From Spisula solida (Eukaryota; Mollusca; Bivalvia; Venerida; Mactridae), in assembly GCA_947247005.1 (NCBI GenBank), contig OX365955.1, positions 46,107,822 through 46,171,821 of the forward strand: 64,000 nt of DNA. The letters run 5' to 3'. Positions 53,691-64,000 of the stretch are shown here, piece by piece; the first letter of the stretch is position 1, and every line of letters begins with the position of its first letter. Below the pieces are notes generated by a model. It was given only the letters and a program-made list of their open reading frames with translations, was not told where the DNA came from and made no database searches. A program made the position numbers and the translations under genes.

Positions 53691-56029
53691 TTGTGTGCCC
53701 ATGATAATGAGAAAGGCGGGACAATTTGGTATACTCCACAAAGGTTGATTAATAAGATCTGCATGATTTATCAGTGATGTTTTCAGTACAAAACTGACCA
53801 TACCTGTTTACCTTTAAATTAATAATTTGTAAAATCAATTTTGCAACAATTAACCAAACTGATTTGTGTTTGTAAATATTACATTATCCTTTGCACACTA
53901 TAGTGGTACTACAAAGACATGTGAAGGTACTGTACATATTATGTACATGGTAACAAATGTCGGCTGGTATTTATGGAGCAGAGCTACTGATAAGCTGTGT
54001 ATTGGGGTAATTACCCAATTAATTTTCTTAAAAACCCAATAGATTATGAGAGGTCAGGGAGTAAGAAAAAGCAAAGGCAATTTGAAATACCCAAATAGAA
54101 AAGGATGTTATAGTGAAAATTAGTATATAAAAACTTATTTACCCTTTGAGTTTTATTAAAAACCCAATTAAAATTTGTCAAAACCCAATTAAAATTTGTC
54201 AAAACCCTATCAAAATTGAAACTCGGGGGTAAAATACCCAATTGACTAAAACCTTATCTGTAGCTCTGATGGAGGGCATGAATTATTGTACTTGCTCATT
54301 CTTGTCTCTCAATTATGTTTCTCAATAATTATATTGATGTCTAAGTATCTAATTCTTTCCTACATACTATATACTTATACTAGTGCAATAATTACACTAT
54401 ATTTATTTCAATGTAAAGACTTGATTTTTTTCTATTGTTTAAATTTTTGCGGTTTAAATCTAACTCATTCATGTTTTGGGAACCAATAGTTTTTTCCTGG
54501 AATGTCCATTACAATATCATATCACTCTGATTAACATCAAATTCAAAGAAAATTACACGAGAATTTAATCTATGGTATGCTGTGAATTGTGTTTGTTTAA
54601 AACCATTATAATAAAAACCTGTTTATCCAACTTGTGAAAATAGCCGAGTTAAAGCGACCAAGAGTCAACTTATCCCTAGAGATTCTGAATTGTGTGATTC
54701 CTCTATTATATGTGTTGCTGGTCTTACTTTCATACTCAGAAACTTTGTTAATGTTATGTTTTATTTTGTGCATTTAGTAATGTTTGTGTTCATATAATTT
54801 ATGATCTCTTGTGTTCTAATATTTTATACATGTTTTGGTATAATTAGTTCTGGATGACTGGAACTGTAGCATGCTGTAAACAGTTACCGTAAATTTGTAA
54901 ATCTTCGCAAAAAAAATCAAAATTTAAATTGGGCACGTTTAACGCATTTTGCAAATATTCATTACTCCACTCTAGCGATGTTGTGTATGGGTTTCGATAA
55001 TAATTGTGGGTTTTTTTGCCTCCCACCAATCATTTGGGGAAAAATTGAACAACCGTGCAATATTGTCCCCAATTTACAGAAGTTAAGTAAATGGTTGGAA
55101 GGTTTCAACATGAACCTTTCCTAACATGATTCAGTGTGCAACCGTTCCAGTAACCATCCTACTTCATGCTTTATTATGCAATATTTTGAAAATTATTTTG
55201 AAGTATAAATGATATTGATATATGAACAAGTATATTCTGTGAATTTGAACACAGTTGTAGTTTAGTTGGTGAGATTTAGTTTAGTATTACAGTGTTTATC
55301 TTAGCACTTCCTGGAAAGTGTGTGAGTGTATGCTGTCAAATCATGTGATACATAGGCATAATAAATGTAAACTTCATTTAAAGCCCCATTTTGTCAAAAG
55401 CAATAACTTGGAAACCTGTCTGCAGAATGATGGATTTCAGCACATTAGTTGAGTCCCAAAGTAGAGAAAAACAATAAGATGAAAGAAATGAAAAATACAG
55501 CCCTCAGTTGGTTTGTTTACAAAATAACCAATTGTAAACAATAAATGCACAATTTATAGTAAGCAAATAATTATAAAATTTTGAAAATTAATTCCTCGCT
55601 TGGAATGCTATCAGGCTCCTTCTACCTTTAACAGTCATCATTTATGTATAAACTGTGTTATGTATAGAGTTATACACCTTTATCATTTATGATCAGAATA
55701 AAGTTCTGTATATGTTCTAATTGATTATTATCTTTAAAAGATGGGGAAATTGTTTTGCACATATCGGTCTGTTGGTTGGTCAGTCAATAAATCAAACCAC
55801 AGTCTGATAGATAATCAGAAAATGCCTGAACATATGGTCCTTACACTTGGTAACAAAGTTGGACATGACCTACAGATAAAGCTGACATCTTTTGAGATCA
55901 CCTGGTCAAAGGTCAAGGTAACAGTGATCTTTAACAGAAAATGAGAAATTCTGTACCAGTGGCGGCATACATGTTTCGCAACATCACTTGTTAAATTCTA
56001 CATGTACACTTGGTGCAAAGATGTTAATT

Positions 56030-56285
56030 ATTATGCCCCCATCTTTGATTAGGGAGTATATTGCTTTGCACATGTCTGTCTGTCGTATAAAATGGTTTCC
56101 GTTCAATAACTCAAGAGCGCTTTGACCTAGGATCTTCAAACGTTACATGGAGGTTGGTCAGCAACAGTAGATGACCCCTATTGATGTTCAGTAGGTCGAA
56201 GGTCAAGGTCACTGTGACCATCACCATTTCTGACTAATGGGCTGCCACGGGGACATACATGTTTTACTAACATCTCTTGTTATTA
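56030..56285. repeat. Dispersed repeat (ATGCCCCCATCTTTGATTAG family), left duplicate
   Basis: TTATGCCCCCATCTTTGATT, CATGGAGGTTGGTCAGCAAC AGTAGATGACCCC and GACATACATGTTTTACTAAC ATCTCTTGTT define it. The right-hand duplicate is at 61275-61527. Diverged copies are at 42265-42455 and 28900-29100. Confidence 0.7.
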
Positions 56286-57868
56286 TTATACTGGTTATTG
56301 TTTTATGTCATATTTGGGTCTGATAATAAGACCCAGGTCATGTCAACCAGATCAGGGATTGAATAAACTTGCATACAATACTTCCAGCATGTAAATAGCT
56401 TGGTGGGGGTAGACCTCTAATTTATCAATAATTAATTTTCAATTAGTACTGCTATGTAGTACCGCAGGACTAATCCTGTCTCAGCAGTTAAACTGTTTCA
56501 AATTTATTTTGTTGATTCTGAAACTCATTGCATGGATTTGTCTGTCATTTGGGCTTGTTGGGAAAATGTATATACTTTGTAAAGGCAATATAAGTCTCAT
56601 ACACTGTCAGGTCATGTAGCGTTTTTAATCAATTGATTAAAGATTCTGGAATCTCTGCGTCAAACTCCTGTAAAATATGCTAACAGGTCAGTCAGGGAAG
56701 AAAGCACTCAACAGAGACGACAAGAGTACAAAGCACACAAAAAAGACATGGTGCAAATTGTTCTGCATTAAAGTCCGGGCCCCGTCACAAAGATAAATGA
56801 TGACATTTTATGATTTTTGAATCAAGTTTTGATTTATTAAAGTTTGAAAATTATTATTTTCACAGTTTTGGAGCTTAAGATCAGATCTAGCACCATTGTC
56901 TAGTACACAGCAACTGAACATGCTGAGAAACTCCTGAACAACAAAGGTCCCACTTAGTCCATTACTACTAAAGAAAAGAGTAGTTTGCAAAAGTCTCGTA
57001 TTATTGATAACTGGTATTAATTATTGAAAATGTTGGCTAAAACTTCCTAAAGTAGCCAAAATTACTACCTAATGCATTTCAAATACATGTACATGTATTA
57101 TGTATAATCTGGTAATGAAAATAGCAAAAGTTGTTTTCTGTTCGCAGATCTTGTTGAAGTCGTCACTGAACTGTACTGTACACTGGGTGTATGTTGATTA
57201 ATGTTCTTGTATTATACTTGTTATATATTAATACTGTTAGTTGTTGATGTTGATCTGTACATAATTTTGGAACACGTGCAATAAAACAGTTGAACATAAT
57301 CTGACCTATGTCTTGTGTAGTTTTTGTTATGTCCATCATTTCAATAAGATAATATAATAATATAACCAGACAGACATGGGGCACTCAAGAGAAGCAGCGG
57401 AGTAAGAAATGCACCAAAAGAACAATGTACAAATTGCTACACATAGCTCTGCATGTCATAATGACCAATCAGGAAGCCATTAAATAGTGTCTGATTATTG
57501 TTTTCCATCAGTAGAACACAAGCAGCTTCACACATCGGGAGTAAAGACAAAACCGAACCACAAATCTCCCTGTTCTAGAAGTTGGTCCCCCATGACCTAG
57601 TTGGTATGATTGATCCTAGCAACGACCTCAACAAGACTTAGAGCTGCCTACCCTCTGAGTAACTACAAAATCAATGAACATGTACAGGCTATTATCAAAC
57701 TTCCTGCGAACACTCGCTCACTGTAGAGGCCAGGTAATTCAACATCTAAATCATCATCACTCACTGCAGAGGCCAGGTAATTCCACGTCTAAATCATCAT
57801 AAAAATGGTCAATTGATCCGTCTATAGATTCATTCAAGATATTCACTGAAATTGTATGTATGCCATCA

Positions 57869-58164
57869 TCAAGTACGATTTGCATTTATGTCGAAAGAAA
57901 TATGAGTGTGGCCTCCACTAAGTTGCTGAGGCCAATGGTCATACAGCTGACACTGTGCTTGTAGCACTATACCATCCTCATAGTAGCCATCTACTCGAAG
58001 ATGGAGAAGGTATACACCTGACTCAGGCGCCGTGTATTCACCCGTTGCATTGCTGTACCCATCTCCATCATTATATAGCGCATGTTCAAACATGATCTGT
58101 TTACCTCTTCTCATCGATTTTACTCTACGAGTAAAACTATAACCATAGAAACCAACTCTTCTAT
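57869..58164 (-). pseudogene. Truncated C1q-domain exon (duplicate of 63349-63749 with internal deletion)
   Basis: It matches the 63349-63749 exon from the acceptor (58164) through LQAQCQLY. The frame then jumps into what is 3'-flank sequence in the intact copy and stops after 23 unrelated residues (begins DHWPQQLSGG). Against the other copy, about 352 bp (63171-63522) are missing at the 57938/57939 junction, removing the C-terminal half of the domain. A partial beta-sandwich is unlikely to fold. No upstream exon was recognised between 58165 and 59162. Confidence 0.75.
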
Positions 58165-58439
58165 CTGAAATAGAACAATACGGTCACAACAGTTGTTGAA
58201 AAGACATCAGTATTGTGCGTTACATCATCATTATATAAAAGAAAATAATAAACATGCACTCATTTAACCCAGGGATAATAAATTGGAAATACTGTGTCCA
58301 AGTTATACCCAAATCAAATACTGCACCATCTTATGGTACCTCTTATGGTACCGCTGACAATATCACTTGTGATAAAAAGTTGATCAGATACAGATTTATC
58401 TTCAATGATTAGCTTAAAGGCTTTAAAACGTTTAAGCCC

Positions 58440-59162
58440 CCAGTGACAAGTGTCACTGTCCGTTCCAAGGCGGAAGCCCTTTAGTCAACCTTCCTCTGTG
58501 TATGTACTGTCCACTTTATAGTATAATTGGAAAAAATACAAAAATATTTGGCCACTGTGCCTTTTGTTAAACTTTATTAATTTTGTATGTGCCATTCTGC
58601 AATTTCGTTGTCCAGCACAAGGCTGCTTCGTATCTTTCAAAAGTGCATATACTCAGTGTCTGTTGTGGATTGGCCTTGTGGTGAATGTTTTGTCCGGTTG
58701 TTAATTTCTTACCAACTGGCTCTTGTTCCGTTTTGGTTTGACTGACTTAAGCAGCAGACTTTCGGGATTGGATGCCCGGTTTTGTATTACATGTTCCTGT
58801 GCTAGTTTTTTATGTATGTTCCGCGCCTTTTCGAGTGAAGTTGTATATTTTCTGTGCCTTTTTGTTCTCGCGTGTCCCGCGGTTTCTGTTTGGGTCGGTG
58901 CTACTTCCGGTAGTTTCGTATTTTGTTTAATTATTATAATATGGGTTTGTATCTGGATTTAAACGCCAATTCCGTTTACAATCGAGTTTTTCATTTTTAA
59001 ATAATCGATAATATGCCATAATTTCTTAGTATTTAATTTTTTGACCGGGGCCAAAAGGAGCTAGGAGTTAACTATTTATTCGTATTTGCCGGTTCTCCTC
59101 TTACTATTTCGTCCCCGCGATTCGCATCCTACCGGGTTCGTTCATGAGTCTATGTACAGCTG
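58440..59162. other. Spacer between duplicated units, no recognised gene
   Basis: This 720-bp stretch is less AT-rich than its surroundings (runs such as GTGTCCCGCGGTTTCTG). It has an unrecognised 79-codon plus-strand frame at 58723-58962 that is cysteine- and hydrophobic-rich. No domain, terminal repeats or poly-A tail were seen. It could be a fragment of a dispersed element or the unique part of the duplicated unit. Confidence 0.4.
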
Positions 59163-62100
59163 TACAAAGACATGTGAAGGTACTGTACATATTATATGTA
59201 TGTGGTAATAAATGTTGGCTGGTAATTATGGAGCAGAGCTACTGATAAGCTGTGTATTAGGGTATTTACCCAATTAATTTTCTTAAAAACCCAATAGATT
59301 TTGAAAGGAGGGAGTAAGAAAAAGCAAAGGCAATTTGAAATACCCAAATAGAAAAGGATGTTATAGTGAAAAATAGTATATAAAAACTTATTTACCCTTT
59401 GAGTTTTATTAAAAACCCAATTAAAATTTGTCAAAACCCAATTAAAATTTGACAAAACCCAATCAAAATTGAAACTGACGGGGGTAAAATACCCAATTGA
59501 CTAAAACCTTATCTGTAGCTCTGATGGAGGGTATGAATTCTTGTACTTGCTCATTATTGTTTCTCAGTTATGTTTCTCAATAATTATATTGATGTCTAAG
59601 TATCTAATTCTTTCCTACATACTTTATACTTATACTAGTGCAATAATTACACTATATTTATTTCTATGTAAAGACTTGATTTTTTTCTATTGTTTAAATT
59701 TTTGCAAGTTGTCTCAACGGTTTAAATCTAACTCATTCATGTTTTGGGGACCAATAGTTGTTTTCCTGGAATGTCCATTACAATATCATATCACTCTGAT
59801 TAACATCAAATTCAAAGAAAATTACACGAGAATTTAATCTATGGTATGCTGTGAATTGTGTTTGTTTAAAGCCATTATAATAAAAACCGGTTGATCCAAC
59901 TTGTGAAAATAGCCGAGTTAAAGCGACCAAGAGTCAACTTATCCCTGGAGATTCTGAATTGTGTGATTCCTCTATTATATGTGTTACTGGTCTTACTTTT
60001 ATACTCAGAAACTTTGTTAGTGTTTGTGTTCATATAATTTATGATCTCCTGTGTTCTAATATTTTATACATGTTTTGGTATAATTAGTTCTGGATGACTG
60101 GAACTGTAGCATGCTGTTTATAGTTACCGTAAATTGGTAAATCTTCGCAAAAAAAATCAAAATTTAAATTGGGCAGGTTTAACGCATTTTGCCAATATTC
60201 ATTACTCCACTCTAGCGATGTTGTGTATGGGTTTCGATAATAATTGTGGGTTTTTTTGCCTCCCACCCGAACATTTGGGGAAAAATTGAACAACCGTGCA
60301 ATATTGTCCCAAACTTACAGAAGTTAGTAAATGTTTGGAAGTTTTCAATATGAACTTTTCCTAACCTGATTCAGTGTGCAACCGTTCCAGTAACCATCCT
60401 ACTTCATGCTTTATTATGCAATATTTTGAAAATTATTTTGAAGTATAAATGATATTGATAATTATATGAACAAGTATATGCTGTGTATTTGAACACAGTT
60501 GTAGTTTAGTTGGTGAAATTTAGTTTAGTATTACAGTGTTTATCTTAGCACTTCCTGGAAAGTGTGTGAGTGTATGCTGTCAAGTCATGTGATACATAGG
60601 CATAATAAATGTAAACTTCATTTAAAGCCCCATTTTTTCAAAAGCAATAACTTGGAAACCTGTCTGCAGAATGGTGGATTTCAGCACATTAGTTGAGTTC
60701 CAAAGTTGAGAAAAACAATAAGATGAAAGAAATGAAAAATACAGCCCTCAGTTGGTTTGTTTACAAAATAACCAATTGTAAACAATAAATGCACAATTTA
60801 TAGTAAGCAAATAATTATAAAATTTTGAAAATTAATTCCTCGCTTGGAATGCTATCAGGCTCCTTCTACCTTTAACAGTCATCATTTATGTATAAACTGT
60901 GTTATGTATAGAGTTATACACCTTTATCATTTATGATCAGAATAAAGTTCTGTATATGTTCTAATTGATTATTATCTTTAAAAGATGGGGAAATTGTTTT
61001 GCACATATCGGTCTGTTGGTTGGTCAGTCAATAAATCAAACCACAGTCTGATAGATAACCAGAAAATGCCTGAACTTATGGTCCTTACACTTGGTAACAA
61101 AGTTGGACATGACCTACAGATAAAGCTGACATCTTTTGAGATCACCTGGTCAAAGGTCAAGGTAACAGTGATCTTTAACAGAAAATGAGAAATTCTGTAC
61201 CAATGAAGGCATACATGTTTTGCAACATCACTTGTTAAATTATACATGTACACTTGGTGCAAAGATGTTAATTATTATGCCCCCATCTTTGATTAGGGAG
61301 TATATTGCTTTGCACATGTCTGTCTGTCGTATAAAATGGTTTCCGTTCAATAACTCAAGAGCGCTTTGACCTAGGATCTTCAAACGTTACATGGAGGTTG
61401 GTCAGCAACAGTAGATGACCCCTATTGATGTTCAGTAGGTCGAAGATCAAGGTCACTGTGACCATCACCATTTCTGACTAATGGGCTGCCATGGGGACAT
61501 ACATGTTTTACTAACATCTCTTGTTATTATTATACTGGTTATTGTTTTATGTCATATTTGGGTCTGATAATAAGACCCTGGTCATGTCAACCAGATCAGG
61601 GATTGAATAAACTTGCATACAATACTTCCAGCATGTAAATAGCTTGGTGGGGGTAGACCTCTAATTTATCAATAATTATAAATTAATACTGCTATGTAGT
61701 ACTGCAGGACTAATCCTGTCTCAGCAACTGTTTCAAATTTATTTTGATGATTCTGAAACTCATTGCATGGATTTGTCTGTCATTTGGGCTTGTTGGGAAA
61801 ATGTATATACTTTGTAAAGGCAATATAAGTCTCATACACTGTCAGGTCATGTAGTGTTTTTAATCAATTGATTAAAGATTCTGAAAATATCTGCAGCAAA
61901 CTCCTGTAAAATATGATAACAGGTCAGTCAGGGAAGAAAGCACTCAACAGAGTCGGCAGAGTACAAAGCACACAAAAAAGACATAGTGCAAATTGCTCTG
62001 CATTAAAGTCCGGGCCCCGTTACAGAGATGAATGATGACATTTGATGACTTTTGAATCAAGTTTTGATATATTAAAGTTTGAAAATTGTTATTTTCACAG

Positions 62101-64000
62101 TTTTGGAGCTTAAGATCAGATCTAGCACCATTGTCTAGTACACAGCAACTGAACATGCTGAGAAACTCCTGAACAACAAAGGCCCCACTTAGTCCATTAC
62201 TACTAAAGAAAAGAGTAATTTGCAAAAGGCCGGTATTATTGATAACTGGTATTTATTATTGAAAATGTTGGCTAAAACTTCCTAAAGTAGCCAAAAATAC
62301 TACCTAATGCATTTCAAATACATGTGCATGTACTATGTATAATCTGGTAATGAAAATAGTAAAAAGTTGTTTTCTGTTCACAGATCTTGTTGAAGTCGTC
62401 ACTGAACTGTACTGTACACTGGGTGTATGTTGATTAATGTTCTTGTATTATACTTGTTATATATTAATACTGTTAGTTGTTGATGTTGATCTGTACATAA
62501 TTTTGGAACACGTGCAATAAAACAGTTGAACATAATCTGACCTATGTCTTGTGTAGTTTTTGTTATGTCCATCATTTCAATAAGATAATATAATAACATA
62601 ACCAGACAGACATGGGGCACTCAAGAGAAGCAGCGGAGTAAGAAATGCACCAAAAGAACAATGTACAAATTGCTACACATAGCTCTGCATGTCGTAATGA
62701 CCAATCAGGAAGCCATTAAATAGTGTCTGATTATTGTTTTCCATCAGTAGAACACAAGCAGCTTCACACATCGGGAGTAAAGACAAAACCGAACCACAAA
62801 TCCACCTGTTCTAGAAGTTGGTCCCCATGACCTAGTTGGTATGATTGATCCTAGCAACGATCTCAACAAGAGCTGCCTACCCTCTGTGTAACTACAAAAT
62901 CAATGCACATGTACAGGCTATTATCAAACTTCCTGCGAACACTCACTCACTATAGAGGCCAGGTAATTCCACGTCTAAATCATCATCACTCACTGCAGAG
63001 GCCACGTAATTCCACGTCTAAATCATCATCAAAATGGTCAATTGATCCATCTATAGATTAATTCAAGATATTCACTGAAAATTGTATGTATGCCATCATC
63101 AAGTACGATTTGCATTTATGTCGAAAGAAATATGAGTGTGGCCTCCACTAAGTTGCCGAGGCCAATGGTCATTTTTAATAGCTTCATCTTATCACACTTG
63201 GTTATCTAGCAAGGAGATTCACAGATGTTCATGCAGTTATTCAGAGGATGGTGGTGACACTTCTTTATCTAGAACTCGTAGTTGTCAAATGCTATAATAA
63301 AACATCATGTCATAAACATTCGATATGGTGTTGACGAGAATGACACTTTTAGTTAATCAACACCGAGGAAACGGTGATCACGGCAACACTATTCCCGAAC
63401 ATTGACACTCTTGTACATTTAACATATACTTCGTCTCGTCTAGTGTTCATGTGTACAATTACAGTACCAGACACACTCTGTTCAGATGTTTGACTATTGA
63501 TAGTTAATCTAACATGACCATAGACATACAGCTGACACTGTGCTTGTAGCACTATACCATCCTCATAGTAGCCATCTACTCGAAGATGGAGAAGGTATAC
63601 ACCTGACTCAGGCGCCGTGAATTCACCCGTTGCATTGCTGTACCCATCTCCATCATTATATAGCGCATGTTCAAACAGTATCTGCTTACCTCTTCTCATC
63701 GATTTTACTCTACGAGTAAAACTATAACCATAGAAACCAACTCTTCTATCTGAAATAGAACAATACGGTCACAACAGTTGTTGAAAAGACATCAGTATTG
63801 TGCGTTACATCATTATATAAAAGAAAATAATAAACATGCACTCATTTAACCCAGGGATAATAAATTGGAAATACTGTGTCCGAGTTATACCCAAATCAAA
63901 TACTGCACCATCTTATGGTACCTCTTATGGTACCGCTGACAATATCACTTGTGATAAAAAGTTGATCAGATACAGATTTATCTTCAATGATTAGCTTAAA
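59163..64000. repeat. Right copy of the tandem segmental duplication (continues off window)
   Basis: It aligns throughout to 53909-58420 and ends in matching sequence at the window edge, so the duplication extends further. It retains the 352-bp block with the C1q C-terminal half that the left copy lost. Short open frames near 62.0-62.6 kb on the minus strand match those at 56.8-57.4 kb, but the copies are too similar for that to show selection. Confidence 0.92.
63349..63749 (-). CDS. C1q-domain protein, 3'-terminal exon (intact copy, 5' exons off window)
   Basis: On the minus strand an acceptor TATTTCAG abuts 63749 and the frame stays open to a stop at 63349-63351. It reads VGFYGYSFTRRVKS, then FEHALYNDGDGYSNATGEF, FTAPESGVYLLHLRV and SGTVIVHMNTRRDEVYV. 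These are the beta-strands of a C1q/TNF-like globular domain; G-x-F-x-A-P-x-x-G-x-Y is its best landmark. Signal peptide and any collagen or coiled-coil region would be in exons beyond 64000. Bivalves carry large C1q-domain families acting as secreted recognition proteins (family knowledge). An internal ATG at 63699 is not the likely start because the domain extends upstream of it. Confidence 0.8.

Larger units (their letters stand above)
53909..59162. repeat. Left copy of a tandem segmental duplication (about 5.25 kb)
   Basis: From ACAAAGACATGTGAAGGTAC at 53909 to about 58420 the sequence is repeated from 59163 in the same order and orientation, with scattered substitutions and small indels. 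Offsets run from 5254 at the left to 5235 near 57 kb, and jump by about 350 beyond the C1q deletion. It holds the truncated C1q exon, several dispersed AAGGTCAAGGTCA-type repeats (55741-56285) and AT-rich filler. The part 58440-59162 has no counterpart inside the window. Confidence 0.92.

Noticed and set aside
57163..57384. 73-codon minus-strand ORF kept almost unchanged at 62399-62620
   Set aside because: The surrounding non-coding DNA of the tandem duplication is equally similar, so conservation is uninformative. No domain or splice context supports it.
57750..57850. Possible extra C1q exon on the minus strand (acceptor AATTTCAG, acidic DDLDVELPG peptide)
   Set aside because: The frame is interrupted by a stop in the right-hand copy and the terminal C1q exon already ends in a stop upstream of it.

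Overview
This is AT-rich, intron-rich animal DNA, most likely from a bivalve mollusc. The pointers are very sparse coding sequence, many tRNA-derived SINEs and foldback MITEs, dispersed elements with tandem cores of the bivalve 'pearl'/Helitron-like type, and C1q-domain exons in tandem. No bacterial or organellar genes, rRNA, CRISPR array or intact transposase was seen. All calls come from reading and hand-translating the sequence; no alignment was run.

Layout. 1-24.7 kb: no confident coding exon. It is a repeat field: small MITEs, a 5.37-kb foldback element (6221-11594) with a 42-bp minisatellite in its centre, a 161-bp tandem element with higher-order structure (12851-14137), tandem arrays at 18.6-19.6 kb and 23.1-24.1 kb, and a Helitron-like element at 20.8-21.6 kb. 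One short candidate first exon (4273-4296) lies here.

24.7-51.8 kb: a multi-exon plus-strand gene for an ORP5/ORP8-type oxysterol-binding-protein-related protein (OSBPL8/OSBPL5 family). Seventeen exons join in perfect phase to 827 codons plus a stop: basic N-terminal region, PH domain, acidic linker, ORD lipid-transfer domain with the EQLSHHPP signature, coiled coil and a C-terminal membrane anchor. The extreme N-terminus is unresolved; candidate alternative first exons are at 4273 and 26726. Four internal 3' splice sites are preceded by tandem copies of themselves (nine decoy acceptors), and one 5' splice site runs straight into a donor-like array. A large intron holds a minisatellite (33131-34774) that looks like an amplified tRNA/SINE head.

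51.8-53.9 kb: 3' flank with repeats and a palindromic MITE. 53.9-64 kb: two tandem copies of a unit of about 5.25 kb, each with a minus-strand C1q-domain exon. The copy at 63349-63749 is intact within the window; the copy at 57869-58164 has lost about 352 bp, including the C-terminal half of the domain, and is probably a pseudogene. The duplication runs off the right edge.

The ORP5/8-like gene is a housekeeping lipid-transfer gene (PI4P/phosphatidylserine exchange at ER-plasma membrane contacts, by family knowledge). The C1q exons belong to a secreted recognition-protein family expanded in bivalves. Nothing suggests the two loci work together.
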